Below, piece after piece: positions 1-11,300 of a stretch of 31,379 nucleotides of DNA. Where the stretch lies: contig MU657204.1 of the NCBI GenBank assembly GCA_026770575.1, forward strand, positions 313,512 through 344,890, given 5' to 3'. The position numbers and the translations under genes are program-made. How positions within the stretch are numbered: the first letter of the stretch is position 1; the number at the start of each line of letters is the position of its first letter. This stretch comes from Pelagophyceae sp. CCMP2097 (lineage: Eukaryota > Sar > Pelagophyceae). The notes under the pieces were generated by a model. It searched no databases. It was not told the DNA's origin and was given only the letters and a program-made list of their open reading frames with translations.

Positions 1-705
1 ACTTTGACGGTCGCCTTGCCGCGCGGCAGGTAATTCTTCTTGCGGGTCGTCGCCGTGCTCTTCGAAAGCCGCTGCTTAATGTCCGTGAGCGCGCCGCCAT
101 CGTTTGGCGCCGGCGCGTCCGCGGGGAGCTGGCCCTGCGCGACTTGGAAGCGGAATAAAAGCGTCAGCGCCTTCGCGTGCCGGTCCAGCGTGCTCCAAAT
201 GATCGGTTCCGTCGCCCCGAATGCGTTTTTGCAGACCTCGCCGTTCGAAAGGAGCTTCTTGCGGTGCAGCATGTACTCCTTGAAGTACAGCACAGTGGTG
301 TCGCGCGACGCGAGGACCGGATATGGCAGCTTCTCCTGCGACGTCGTGACCCCGCGCACCTATGGCAGCATGTGGCGCGAGGACCGGGTGCGGGCGGCGT
401 CTGGTCCGACGGCTTGGCTTGGTGGCCCCGCGCACCTGCTCGCCCGGGCCGGCGTCGCACCAGGCCTTGAATTCGCCCACAACGCCGTTCGCACCGCCGT
501 CCCCGAGCTTCATGAAGTCGCCGTACGACATCACTGTCGCCTTCTCCTTCGCGAGGATCGCAGCGACGGAGACGTGTCGTCGCGCCGAGGCGGCCAGCAT
601 CGAGCTCGGCAGGGCCGCCACGGCGACGGCGGCCGCGCGCGCGTCGGCCGGTTGCGGGGCCGCGGCCGCGCGCGCGGGCGCAGCGCGGAAGTCCGCCGCG
701 CGCAT
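1..705 (-). CDS. Unrecognised protein, 5' part (two exons, runs off the window)
   Basis: I do not recognise this protein. Read on the minus strand, exon 1 (705-436, 90 codons from the ATG at 705) ends at a GAGCAG|GTGCGC donor. Exon 2 (335 to the window edge) begins after a GTCGCAG acceptor, both in phase 0. Joined, the frame reads through GEFKAWCDAGPGEQ into EKLPYPVLASRDTTVLYF and stays open to base 1 (about 201 residues). It looks like a soluble, mixed alpha/beta-type protein with basic stretches (LHRKKLL, TRKKNYLPRGK). The first 45 residues are rich in Ala and Arg and nearly free of acidic residues, which would suit an organelle presequence. In-frame ATGs also exist at 846 (adding a hydrophobic LVKPVVVSIFFG segment) and at 600, so the start is undecided. 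The exon 2 frame differs from the frame left open by reading through the intron, which supports real splicing. Confidence 0.55.
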
Positions 706-840
706 CGTGCCGAGCGCCGGGCTGGTGGGCGGGCGCAAGACCCCGCCGCCGGGGGCGCAGTCGGCAGCAGACCCGAAGAAGATGCTGACGACGACGGGCT
801 TGACCAGGTTGGCCGCAAACTCCCGGAGGAGCTTGGCGCG

Positions 841-904
841 GAACATCTGGTGCACCGGGCCCGCGCAAAGCGGAACATCTGGTGCACCGGGCCCGCGCAA
901 AGCG
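841..904. repeat. 32-bp perfect tandem duplication
   Basis: Two identical adjacent 32-bp copies (841-872 and 873-904), each starting GAACATCTGG and ending CGCAAAGCG. It lies just upstream of the minus-strand gene at 1-705, in its 5' leader or promoter, or in its N-terminal coding part if an upstream start is used. Confidence 0.9.
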
Positions 905-1724
905 CCGCGCGCGGCGGCCGCGCGCGGTCAATACGACCCCGTGTCAATACGGGTCCGTAATGTGCCAATACCCTGTCCCGTTGGCGGATTCCTGGAATCA
1001 TTTCAAAAAGGATTACGCAGTGTATCAAATTGATTTCACTTCAATTTAATAACAATATCCCGGAAAAGGGGATTAGATTTATTCAAATCCAAAGACCTCT
1101 TCGAAAATCTGGAAAATCGAGGGCCCTTTCCAAAAGTTGGGGAGAAGAACACAACACTACAAGCAGTTGCAGTAGCAAGCCAACTTCATATTGAACTCCT
1201 CGGGATGCAAATCACCGGCAAACGCCGCAGCCGCGTCACGTCCGCCCGCAACGACCCGACCCGGGACCTCGTCTTCGTGAACGTCAAGGGCCCGCGCAAT
1301 GCCGCAGCAACGTCGTGGAGCAGGTGATGGAAGGTGGGCAGCACGAAGGGCACAAGTCTCTATGAGGGCTCGTCACGACGGCTGCGCGCGGACCTGAGCC
1401 CTCGTACAAGTGTACACTACTTCTTTCAGTTTCGGTGTTGCTTCAAGTTCAAAATTTAGGAACCGCCCGTTGCAGTTCGCACCAAGAGTGTCCACGAAGA
1501 TCTTGGTCAGAATGACAACAAACGACTTCTGATACGCGTCGAATGTCTTTTACTGCGGCGCGGGTTGCGTCTGCTCGGAGGGTGTAAGTTCCCAAACTCG
1601 AAAGTTGAGGAAAGTTCCGAAACCGCCGAGAATTAAGCTGACGTCAAACTTGCGTCAATTGCCGCCAAAATTAAAGAAGACCAGCGTGCAAATTGTAAGC
1701 GGCAAGCCCGACAACCTCAAGGAC
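905..1724. other. Intergenic region between divergent genes
   Basis: About 800 bases between the minus gene at 1-705 and the plus BTB-kelch gene. No clear gene is seen. A 40-codon plus ORF (1205-1327) reads as plausible protein (TGKRRSRVTSARNDPTRD), and after its stop an adjacent frame continues with NVVEQVMEGGQHEGHKSL, so it could be a decayed exon. The kelch frame is open back to a TGA at 1530 but has no ATG before 1725, so an upstream exon or 5' leader probably lies here. Confidence 0.4.
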
Positions 1725-3764
1725 ATGGCTGCAAGGGCGCGCCTTGCGGTAATGCGGAGCCATGCCGTGCACGGCGCGGCGTTGGATGCGCTGGAAGCGG
1801 CGTTTGAAAGGGAAAGGTTGTTTGCATCTGCGTTTGGGGAAACTTACCGAAAGGTAAAGGTCCAAAACATCGAGGACCAACACCCACGACAACCCGCCTC
1901 CCGCCGGTCCGCCTCCCGCGAGAACGCCGTCGACGAAACCCCTAACGCGCCCGCACCATCGCCAGCCGGCAAGGCCGCCGCTTTGCGCGACCCGTGGGCC
2001 GCCCCCGCTGCCGCTTTGCGGGACCCGTGGGCCGCCCCCGCCGACCCGTGGGCGCCTGCGGACCCATGGGCGCCGCCGGATCCTTGGGCGCCGGCTGCAC
2101 TTAAGGTTTGCACTGTCCGAGAGGCTTTTTCCGCCGTCCGAAAGACACACCAGGACCAAGAAGCCTCCTTAGCGTTTCTCGAAGCCGCTTTAGACGCCGA
2201 GGCTTTACTCCTCGAGTCCGACCGCCTCGAGCTCTCGAAGCACGCGACGGCTTTAGACGTGGCCATCTCACATTTAGATCACGCTGCGCCCAGGCCCTTG
2301 CGCGCCGAGGCGCCTTGCGAGGCTGACACCGGCTCCGCCTTTCGCGAATTCAGCCTCGCGGACCGCCTCGCCGGGACGCACCCTCGGCGGGTTGCTGGCC
2401 GCGAGGCGGAAGGCGACGAGGCGCGAAACGCGGATGGCCACTCTTTGCAGGGCGGCTCTGCGCGCATGGCGCACCCCGCCCACGCTTTAAACGACGCCAT
2501 GGCCTTGGACGACGACTTGCTCAGGCTGGACGTGGGCGGGGTTCGCTTTGAAGCTTCGAGGTCTATTTTGACAAAAGTGGACGGTTCCCTCCTTCAGAAA
2601 ATCTTCTGCCGAGACGTCGGCGTCGCAGTCTGCGTCTCTTGCGACGCCGCATGCTGCGTGCGGTGCGACGACGGGACGTGGTTTTTAGATCGGGACGGGG
2701 GGGTCTTTGGTTTTGTGTTGAAATTGTTGGGGAAAGAAGACGCTTGCGCTTTTCACACGCTTCCGGCAAAGGAAAAAGAAACCGTCCTGAGAGAGCTCGA
2801 CTTCTTCGGCCTCGAGAAGCACGTCCTCGGGGACTCCCTCGGCCTCGAGAAGCGCGTCCTCTGGGGCTTTCGGGCGGGGCCATCGATGCTCGTTGAAAGG
2901 GCGTGCTGCGCGGCTGTGAGCGTTTCCTCTTCGTCGCGCGTCTTCGTTTTCGGGGGCCACGCCGGCGGCGGCGCTCTGCGGTCGACGGAGGTGCTGCAAG
3001 GTCGGGTCTTTTCAAAAGGGCCCGAGCTTTTAGTTGGAAGGTGCGGGTCCGCCGCCGTTTTACTCGACGCTTCTCGAATCCTCATTGTTGGCGGCTACGA
3101 CGCTGCAAACGGCGTCGACGTCTCGACGACAGAGGTCTTGGACGTGGACACTTTACGAGTCATTCAAGGGCCGAAAATGACGGCTCCGAGGTGTAGCTAC
3201 AGCGCTCTTAGACTGGACGGCTGCCTTCTCGTCTGCGGCGGCCGCAACGGCGACGGAGCTCTGAAGACGACGGAGCTGCTGCGTTTGGACACCATGGAAT
3301 GGGAGGTCGGGCCGGAGATGGCGGTGAAGAGGGAAGGGTGCGGTGCCGTCGTGTTGGACGAGCATCGCGTCCTTGTTGTGGGCGGGCACTCTGGAGAGGA
3401 GAATTTAGCAACGACGGAGATCTTCGACGTGCGCACGAATCGGTTCTCGCCCGGGCCGGTGATGAGGCAGCCGAGGTGGGGGTGCGCGGCGGCTTTTGTT
3501 GGGGGGCTCGTTTTGGTCATTGGTGGCTTAGACTCCAAAGACTGCGCCTTAGCATCAACTGAGCTCTTAAACCTTTCAACGCTGACGTCTTCGCCGGGCC
3601 CGCGGCTTCGGACGGCGCGGTTCGGGTGCGCGGCTGTGGTTTTAGGCGATGGGGTTTGGGTCGTTGGGGGTGGTCACTCGGCCTCGACCTCGACTGAAAT
3701 GCTCGACTTGCTCAACGACGAATACGACGACGACGGCACGCGGCCGCACAAGCGCACGCGGTGA
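1725..3764 (+). CDS. BTB(T1)-kelch protein with DPW repeats
   Basis: Single-exon reading frame, 679 residues from the ATG at 1725; the frame is open from 1533 but has no earlier ATG. Numbering from 1725: residues ~89-121 hold five DPW motifs in an Ala/Pro-rich linker. An acidic, helix-rich stretch follows. Residues ~266-373 form a BTB/T1 domain like that of KCTD proteins and Kv channels (LDVGGVRFEASRSILTK, then DDGTWFLDRDGGVFGFVL). Residues ~394-665 carry about six kelch repeats, each with a V/IxGG core (VFVFGGHAGG, ILIVGGYDAA, LLVCGGRNGD, VLVVGGHSGE, LVIGGLDSKD, VWVVGGGHSA), enough for one beta-propeller. The tail HKRTR is basic. BTB-kelch proteins are commonly cullin-3 substrate adaptors, which is a family-based inference here. 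No signal peptide or membrane helix is seen. DPW is also the motif by which epsins bind the clathrin adaptor AP-2 ear. Confidence 0.85.
   Translation: MAARARLAVMRSHAVHGAALDALEAAFERERLFASAFGETYRKVKVQNIEDQHPRQPASRRSASRENAVDETPNAPAPSPAGKAAALRDPWAAPAAALRDPWAAPADPWAPADPWAPPDPWAPAALKVCTVREAFSAVRKTHQDQEASLAFLEAALDAEALLLESDRLELSKHATALDVAISHLDHAAPRPLRAEAPCEADTGSAFREFSLADRLAGTHPRRVAGREAEGDEARNADGHSLQGGSARMAHPAHALNDAMALDDDLLRLDVGGVRFEASRSILTKVDGSLLQKIFCRDVGVAVCVSCDAACCVRCDDGTWFLDRDGGVFGFVLKLLGKEDACAFHTLPAKEKETVLRELDFFGLEKHVLGDSLGLEKRVLWGFRAGPSMLVERACCAAVSVSSSSRVFVFGGHAGGGALRSTEVLQGRVFSKGPELLVGRCGSAAVLLDASRILIVGGYDAANGVDVSTTEVLDVDTLRVIQGPKMTAPRCSYSALRLDGCLLVCGGRNGDGALKTTELLRLDTMEWEVGPEMAVKREGCGAVVLDEHRVLVVGGHSGEENLATTEIFDVRTNRFSPGPVMRQPRWGCAAAFVGGLVLVIGGLDSKDCALASTELLNLSTLTSSPGPRLRTARFGCAAVVLGDGVWVVGGGHSASTSTEMLDLLNDEYDDDGTRPHKRTR
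1989..2087 (+). repeat. In-frame repeat encoding five DPW motifs
   Basis: Degenerate in-frame repetition of GACCCGTGGGC-like units inside the BTB-kelch gene, encoding DPWAAPAAALR, DPWAAPA, DPWAPA, DPWAPP and DPWAPAA. The spacing between motifs shrinks from 11 to 6 residues, as expected for stepwise tandem duplication. Confidence 0.85.
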
Positions 3765-4737
3765 CTACCGCAGAGCGCGGTCGCACGGTGAATCGCGAAA
3801 GCGCGCGTGAAGCGCGAAAGCGCATCAAAGACGGTTCCCGCGCCGCCCGCGCCGCCAAAGCGCTCGGCAACAAGGCCGGCGCAAGAAGGCCGGCGCACAA
3901 TTGGATCGTAACGCAGCCTCTGAAGACTGCATCGCCGGGGAAGGCGCCTCTTTCAACCTGGCTGGGGCTCTACGACTGTCGGAGAGACTGTCAGAGAGAG
4001 GAATATGCCTCCTCGCTTGGCTTTCGAAGCAGCAGAAGAAGACAAACGCCGAGTGGCCGGGGGTCGTGTCGAATCACTGGGGCATGGCGAGCCCCGCACG
4101 TCGGTGAGCCCATCACAGGCTCGACTTCCGTGGTACGGCCTCGACTTTTTTAACCCTCTGGAGCTTTTGAACCGCGGCGGGCGCGCACGACGTGCACGTC
4201 GCGTTGTGAAAATGCTCGGCCGCAGCGGCGTCGCGGGCGACACGAACCGCTCCGCGGCGCGCTTCTTGGAGCTGACTGGCGTGACACTTTTTGGCATGAT
4301 AGCCTCGTCCTGGGCTCCTTCGGCGGGGCGTCGTCGGCGGTGCACCAGCTCATCAATAAGTGAGGGCATCGGCGAACTGGGAATAGATAGACCCCGCGTG
4401 CTGCGGCGCGGTTGCGTCGCACGACTCTACGGAGAGTGTGGCATCTCCCAGCGACATCGCGCGCATACGGCTCAGCGGCCTGCAGTGGCTCGGTCGAGGC
4501 GTCTCCTACCCGGCCGTAGCGCCGCACGCCGCGGACGACGCGCAAGAGGCACGAGTGCGCGTGTTCGACCGCGCGAGCAGACTGTCCACGGCGGCACCGA
4601 CGCCTTCGTCGCCCGCTGCGAGACGGCTTTGGCTGCTCGGCAGCGTTCTGCACGCCCGCCGCCGCCCCCGAGTTTCCGCTTCATCTTTTGCAAAGGCCCT
4701 GCGCTGCTTTCTCTAGTAAGTAGAAACTGTACGACTG
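3765..4737. other. Intergenic region, no convincing gene
   Basis: Nearly 1 kb between the kelch gene and the next candidate. Long plus frames exist (for example 4005-5075) but their composition is Arg/Ser/Ala low complexity and I recognise no domain. Short protein-like strings such as DWRDTFWHDSLVLGSFGG (around 4277-4330, ending at a TGA near 4363) could be exon debris. No RNA gene is seen. Confidence 0.4.
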
Positions 4738-5117
4738 TCACGACAGAGGACTGTACAACAGTCCCGCCTCGAGCCGCGCCGAAATTGTGGCCCCGCTCTG
4801 CGCGGCGCGGACTGCGCTCGGATGCGTCCCAAGGCGCCGGGCGCTGCGTCCACGGCGCGCCGCCCACGCTGGTGTCCGCACTCCGAATTTCTTGTTGTCG
4901 TTCTTCTGCTTCTGCGCGTCAGCGTAGCCGGGTTCGAGATTCTTGTTGTCGCGCCTCTTCTCCTTCTGCACGTTTTTCGCTTTGCAATTGCTTTGCGATC
5001 TGCCTCCGGAGATCTGCGCCACGCATCAACTTCGCCCGCGTCAAATTCGTCGTCCGACTTGTCCGAGGGCCATGACCCGTCGGCAGGCGCGCTCTCGCCC
5101 GCGGGAAACGACGCCAC
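4738..5117 (-). pseudogene. Possible basic protein, frame broken at a T-run
   Basis: On the minus strand an acidic-then-basic reading frame (DGSWPSDKSDDEFDAGEVD, then EADRKAIAKRK) runs down to about 4977. From there the adjacent frame continues in the same style (VQKEKRRDNKNLEPGYADAQ, KQKNDNKKFGV) to a stop at 4738, while the first frame turns into Arg/Thr noise. The switch falls at a run of five T (4973-4977 on the plus strand), so it may be a one-base indel, a sequencing error or an unseen intron. There is no in-frame ATG; the upstream frame is closed by a TGA near 5150, so this may be an internal exon. Function unknown. Confidence 0.3.
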
Positions 5118-5337
5118 GAGGAACCCGCGGGCGCCGACCGTGCCCGACCCTCAGAGGAGGTCACGGTGTCATTCATACCCTCAAGCTGGTCGGTGGGTTC
5201 CGCACGTTTGGCGATCGGTCCCATCCCAACGGACTTTCAACGCTCCCTTAGAAAGGTTCGAGGCGAGTGGTGCGCTCGAGTCTCTCGGCGCGGCGTGCGA
5301 CTGCGGGCATTGGGCTTGGGCGCGGCTCGACCGTGCG

Positions 5338-8300
5338 ATGACGCTCTCATGCTTGTTCGTGATGGACGTCAAGGGTAAGGTAAGGCTGAGGGCGATGGCT
5401 TTGTGACCGATGAGGGAAGGCTCCTTTTTCCCGCGGCGCGGCGGTGCCATCGGAGCGGCGTCGAGCGTGTGCGGCCGTCGCAATTGCGTGGCGCGGGGCC
5501 ACGAGATGCGGCGGTGGCGTTGCCGCCGCTTGCCGCGGAAAGCGGCAGGAGCTGAGGCAATGGATGCGATTTGGGCAGAGGGAGGACCTCTGTGCAGAGA
5601 GAGGCAAGGCCCGCGGCGCCGCCGCCGTGCGCCGTCGCGCAGTCGTGGGCCGCTTACACATGCCATTTTCGGATGGCGCTCCGACACTCGGTCGCATGCG
5701 CGTCCGAGTCGGTTTTCATCCACCAGCCAACACCATTAGAGGGACCCCAAAATAGGTCATCATCAGCCGCAACTACCGCGGCGACGTGCCCATGGCCGTC
5801 TCGGAGCGGTGCGTGTTTGCGGCGGCTTTGCGGCGGTTTTGGGCGAAAAAGGTCCCGGGCCGCGACGGATGGGTGACTCGTGGCGACGGCGGCTCGTGGC
5901 GGCGGACCGAAGCGACGGGGCCTCCGCCGGCCCGTCGGGGTCCGTCCGAAGCTGCCTGCAAGAGCGCCTTGAAGCGGCCTCGCGTCTCGGGCCCGCGGCT
6001 CGCGTCTCGGGGCCCGAAACCCAACTTTTCACAGACGGCGACCGGACGGACGCCGCCACCAGGTTCGCGCAGTACATCCAGGAGAAAGATGAGATGGATC
6101 AGCGGCCCATTTTCACCGAGGACGGGTTTACGTACGTTTTGTGGTGGGGCGGCGTGCAATGAGAGCGTGTGATTGCATCTCTCAGTCTGTGGCAAACGCC
6201 TCTTTAGGTTTGCGTACATCAAGTACAACAACCTCTACCTGCTCTGCGTCACGAAGCGCAACTCGAACATTGTGAGTTGCGGCGTCGCTTTGGAGGTTGT
6301 CCAAAGGCAGATTTCGGGTCGACGCAGTCAAAGTGGGCGGCGAAAACATTGCCGATGGGTTTGGCACAGATTGAAATCCAGAAGACGCCATTGCACGGCC
6401 GAATGCGCGGTTGCTTGCGAGGCCTCTTTGAAGGGCCCTTGAAAAGCCCTCCGGACGGGGGCCCCTGCAGGGCCTCTTCGAATTGGATCGCACTGCTCCG
6501 GAACCACACGTCTTTCGATTGGCGGCCCTCCGAAAGGCGCCCGCGGCGCGGATCGGGCCTCGGGAGCCACAGTCCGCGCGACGTTTCGAGGGGCCCTCTC
6601 AAAGGGCTGGCGAGAGGGGCCTTCTCAAGGCGCCGTCTCGAGGGACCGTATCGAGGGACCGTCTCGAGGGGCCGTCTCGAGTGGCCGTCTCTAGGGGCGT
6701 TCAAGGGCCATTGAAAGGGGCCGTCTCGAGTGGCCGTCTAAAGGGGCCGTTTCGAGGGGCCCTCTCAAAGGCCCCGCGAGAGGGGCCGTCTCGAGGCACC
6801 GTCTCGGACGGGCCGTCTGACAGAGAGGGCGTTTCGAGGAGCCCTTCGAGAGGCCGGCGAGCAAGGCCGTCTCGAGGGGCGTTCAAGGGACCTTGAAAGA
6901 GGCCGGGCAAGTGACGGCCAAAGTGGCTCTCCGGACGGACTCCTGCAAGGCCCCTTTGGCAGCTCCTTGCAAGGCCTCTGCGTGGTCCCTTGCAAGGCCT
7001 CTTTTCAGATGCCCTTGAAAAGCTCTCCTTGGCGGGCCTCTGCTGAGGTCTCTTTGGCGGCCACTTACCCGGCCTTTGCGCGGTCACTTGCGAGGGGACG
7101 GCTCCTTGAAGTGCTCTCCGGGCGGAGCTCTGTAAGGCCTCTTTTGCGGCCACTTACCCGGCCTTTGCGCGGTCGCTTGCAAGGCCTTAATAAAAGGGCC
7201 CGCCCGAACGACTTTCCGAGCGACTTTCCGAGCGACTGTCCGAGCGACTGTCCGGGGGAAGTCGCAGAGGGGGCAGTGACTGTCGAAAGGACCGTCCAAG
7301 GGACCGTCTTCGAAACCGCCGTCAAAGCGACAGAGGGCCCGTCCAAGGAACCGTCTCCCGAAACTGTCCAAAGGAACCGTCCTTCGGGGACCGTCCTTTG
7401 GCGTTCCGCCGGGACGGGTTCGGCGTTGCCCTGTTCAACCCGCGGGCCGGGTTTGCCGCGCCGAGGAGGCCTCTCATGAAAGGCGCGGGGAATTCCGCCT
7501 TGGTTGGGCCACGGACCGTACGATTTACGATTCCAACCCACTCTCCACCGCAGGCCCTCGTGCTCATGTACCTCTACCGCCTCACGGCCGTCTTCAAGGA
7601 CTACTTTGGCGAGCTCGACGAGGTAGGGGGCGCGGGATTGGGCAAGGCGCCATATTTCTTGCAAATGCGTTTTGAAATGCGTTTCCAGGAATCGATCCGT
7701 TTTGAAATGCGTTTCCAGGAATCGATCCGCGACAACTTCGTGGTCATCTACGAGCTCATGGACGAGACGATGGACTTTGGGTATCCGCAGTCGATGGACT
7801 CGAAGATCCTGCGCGAGTTTATTACGCAAGAGGGCAACCGCGCGACGCAGCGTCGACGATGTTTGGAAGACGGGAAAGAATGAAAATGTGAAAAATCGAA
7901 GAAGAAGGAAAAAGAGGCCTTTCACGGGACCTTTTCGCGGAGACTTTGCCCGGAACTTTCAAGGCCCGTGTTCCGGGGACCTTGGCACGGGCGCCTTGTC
8001 CACGGCCCTTTCACGTCGGCCTTTGGGACTGGGACCTTTTTTGCGGGGACCTCGCACAAGGGCCCTGTCACAAGGCCTTGTTCCGGGGACCCCCCATAGG
8101 GACCTCGCCGCGTTGATCTCGTCTCGCGAGGGGCCTTGCCGCGCGGTCTTACGTTTTCCTGTCACAGGGGCTGAGTCGCAGGGACAAAGGGACTGCGTCG
8201 CAGGGAACTGTGCCGCAGGGGTCGCACGGGGACCTTTGTGCGAGCAATGCCGTGCAGCAGAGAACCCCCGCCTTTGTAGGCCACGAGGCGGCGATGCGGC

Positions 8301-11300
8301 CGCCGGTGGCGGTGACGAACGCGGTACGTCGAGCCGCTTTTCAAAGGACCCATCTCGACCCTGATTCAAATCCCTCAGGTCTCTTGGCGATCCGACGGGA
8401 TCAAGCACCGCAAAAACGAAATCTTCCTCGACGTCATCGAAAAGCTGAACCTGCTCGTCTCCTCTACGGGCACCGTGCTCAACTCTGAGATCATCGGTGC
8501 GTTGCTTTTTGAAAACGAACTTTGAAAACAACGCACGGGAAAATAGGCGCCATCAAGATGAAGTCGTTCCTCTCGGGCATGCCGGAGCTCAAGCTCGGTG
8601 AGAAAGGCGGGGGTGTAGGCGATGTGTGGCGCACTTTGACCGCTCCTTGTTGAGATTGGGCCGCTCCTCGTCGAGGCAACCCGCTTCTCAAGGAAAGCCG
8701 CAGGTCTCAACGACAAGCTCATGTTCGAGGCCACGGGCCGCCCGCTCGCGCGCGGCAAGGTAGGGGCCGGGGGCGGGCGTTGGGCAATGCCGCGGGACGT
8801 TGAAGTCTTTGTCAAGGCGCCACGGCAGAAACCTTGCCAAGTCTCAGCCCCGTCACGGGCCCTTTGCACGGGCGTCTCTGGGACTCTTGCCAGAGGGAAC
8901 TGTGTCAGAGGGACCTCGTCGCTGTTTTCAATTGGTTCCTTGTCGCGGGGACCTTTCCGTGAACCCTGTCACGGCGCACAACCCACAGGGACATTGATGG
9001 GGACTTGTCACAACGACGTCGCCACGGGGACGTTTTCAAAGGGACTCCGCCACCTCGTCAAAGGGGCCTTGCGACAGGGACCTCGTGGCAGGAAACGTCT
9101 CGCGGAGACGTTGTCTTGGGGTCCTTGGCAAGTTGGCCTTCTCACAGGCACCTGGTCAAGGGGACCTTTGTCACAGGGACCCCAGGGGCCCTCGTCTCGG
9201 GGAGCCTCAGCAGAGGGACCTTTGTCAGAGGAAGCTCATCTGCCAGGGACCTCATCTCTTTTCAGAGGGCCTTTTGCGGGAACTTGTCAGAGGGAACTTG
9301 TCAGAGGGGCCCTGCCACGGGCCCTGATCCGAGGGACCTCTGAGACGGGCCCCACGGGGGCGCCTCTGCAACTCTTGCCAGGGGGGTCGAGTCGGATCCC
9401 GACCTCGTCTGAGCAGGGCCTCTTCAAAGTGCTGTCTGACCCTCAGGGCCCTTGTCGAATGGACATTGAGAAAGGGCCCTTGTTCAAAGGGACCTTGTTG
9501 CGGGGCCCTCGTTACGGTGCCTCAGGGCGCACAGTCAGGGCGCACAGTCACTGGACCTCGCCGGACGGGACCTTGTCACTGGACCCCGTCACAGCGACCC
9601 CGCCGTCACAGCGACCCCGCCGTCACAGCGACCCCGCCGTCACAGCGACCCCGCCGTCACACCGACCCTGTCGTCACACTGACCCTGTCGTCACACCGAC
9701 CCTGTCGTCACAGCGACCCTGTCGCAGGGGCCTTTGCCAAAGGAGCCCCCCTTAAAGGGCCCGTCGCCAAAGGGGACCCCCTCGTCACAGGAACCTTTGC
9801 AACTCTTGGCACTAGGACCTCGTCAGAGTGACCTCCTATCAGGGCCTTGGCAAGGACCGTGCCACGGTGCCGGTGCCACAGAGCCACCCTGGTCGCAGCG
9901 TTTCTCGACCAGAGGTCGCAGGAAACGTGTCTCCAGGATCAAGTCACGACGACCGAGACGCAGGGACCTTGCCACGGCGACCGTGCCACAGGGAATTGTG
10001 TCAAAGAGGCCTGCGGGGCCCCGTCGCGGCAAAGGAGACCTCGAATTGCCTCGGGGACCGACCGAGTCAAAGGGATTCCGTCTCAAAGGGATTCCGTCTC
10101 AAAGGGAGGCACCTCTTCAAAAGGCCTTTCGAAAGACCGTGCCACGGGGCCCTTGTCGCAGAGATCTCGTCCAAGGGCCCTTGCGGCGCGCCCCTCGTAG
10201 TGCGAAAGCACACGTCTTATTTGACCCATAAATGACCCTATTTGACCCTTTAGGCCGTGGAATTGGAGGACATCAAGTTCCACCAGTGCGTGCGCCTCGC
10301 GCGCTTCGAGAACGACCGCACGATTTCCTTCATCCCGCCCGACGGCGACTTTGACCTGATGACGTGCGTGTGGCGTCCGTTGATATTTACAAACGACACG
10401 TTGGCATGCCCCCCCGCCCCCACGCCCGCCGCGCAGGTACCGCCTCTCGACGCACGTCAAGCCGCTGATCTGGGTCGAGGCCGTCGTGGAGCCGCACTCT
10501 CACTCGCGCATCGAGTGAGCGGGGATCACTTCTCCTTACTGATCCATTTGCCCCTTATTTGCCCCATTTGGCCCCTCGCAGGTACATGATCAAGGCCAAG
10601 TCGCAGTTCAAGGCACGGTCGGTGGCCAACTCGGTGGACATCGCGCGTGGCGGCGTCTGGGAATGGCTTGTATTGGTTGGATCAAAGAATCGACCCTCAC
10701 CTCACTGGACTTATGCCGAGGGCAACGCCGAAAGAGAGGCGCCGAATGCTCCGGGTCCCGTCCGAAATGGACACTACCTCGGCTGGGGCGTCGATGGACC
10801 TCGGAAGGGCCTTTAGCGACTCGTGCCCGGCTGCGCCTGCGCGGACCCCGCCCGTCGATGGCATTTCGACGATCCGACTGGGGCCGCACGACTCAAGTCT
10901 ACGGTCCTCTTGCGAGCCGCCCGGGGCCATAGACGGCCCCTCGACGCCCCCAAGACGGCCGTCTACGGCCCCTCGGCGGTCCGACTGGGGCCTCTCCGGC
11001 CCCAGTCCCTGAGATGGCCCCTGAGATGGTCCCTCGACGAGGCTGTCTTTTGAGGGTCTCGTACGGCCCCTTCAGGGTCTCTCACGGTCCAGAGGCGACG
11101 CTCCTTTCCCAGATGGGACAGCCCCTCGGCGGTCCGGCTGGGGCCGGAGACGGGGCCCGTCGCTAATGTGGCGGGCCTTGTCCGGTCCTCCAAGGTCCCT
11201 CGACGGACCTCTGGCGGCCTGGGAGACAGTCACCTGCGAAAGAAACGGACCTCGGAAAGAGTTCCCCATCGAGGACTAACAACGCACCGGCCCCCGCGGC

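Noticed and set aside
1605..1724. TTG at 1605 as start of the kelch protein
   Set aside because: Non-ATG starts are unlikely in a eukaryotic nuclear gene; the first in-frame ATG is at 1725, unless an upstream exon supplies the start.
4005..5075. 356-codon plus-strand open frame
   Set aside because: Arg/Ser/Ala-rich low complexity with no domain; GC-rich DNA leaves many frames open. It also conflicts with the better-looking charged ORF on the minus strand.
9587..9722. Regular array resembling CRISPR repeats
   Set aside because: Units are directly adjacent with no spacers, lie inside a eukaryotic intron, and no cas-like gene is present.
6272..10253. Introner-element origin of the AP1M introns
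   Set aside because: Introners known from some microalgae are similar across introns end to end. Here whole introns are not alike and splice junctions lack a shared terminal sequence, so only the minisatellite sharing is claimed.
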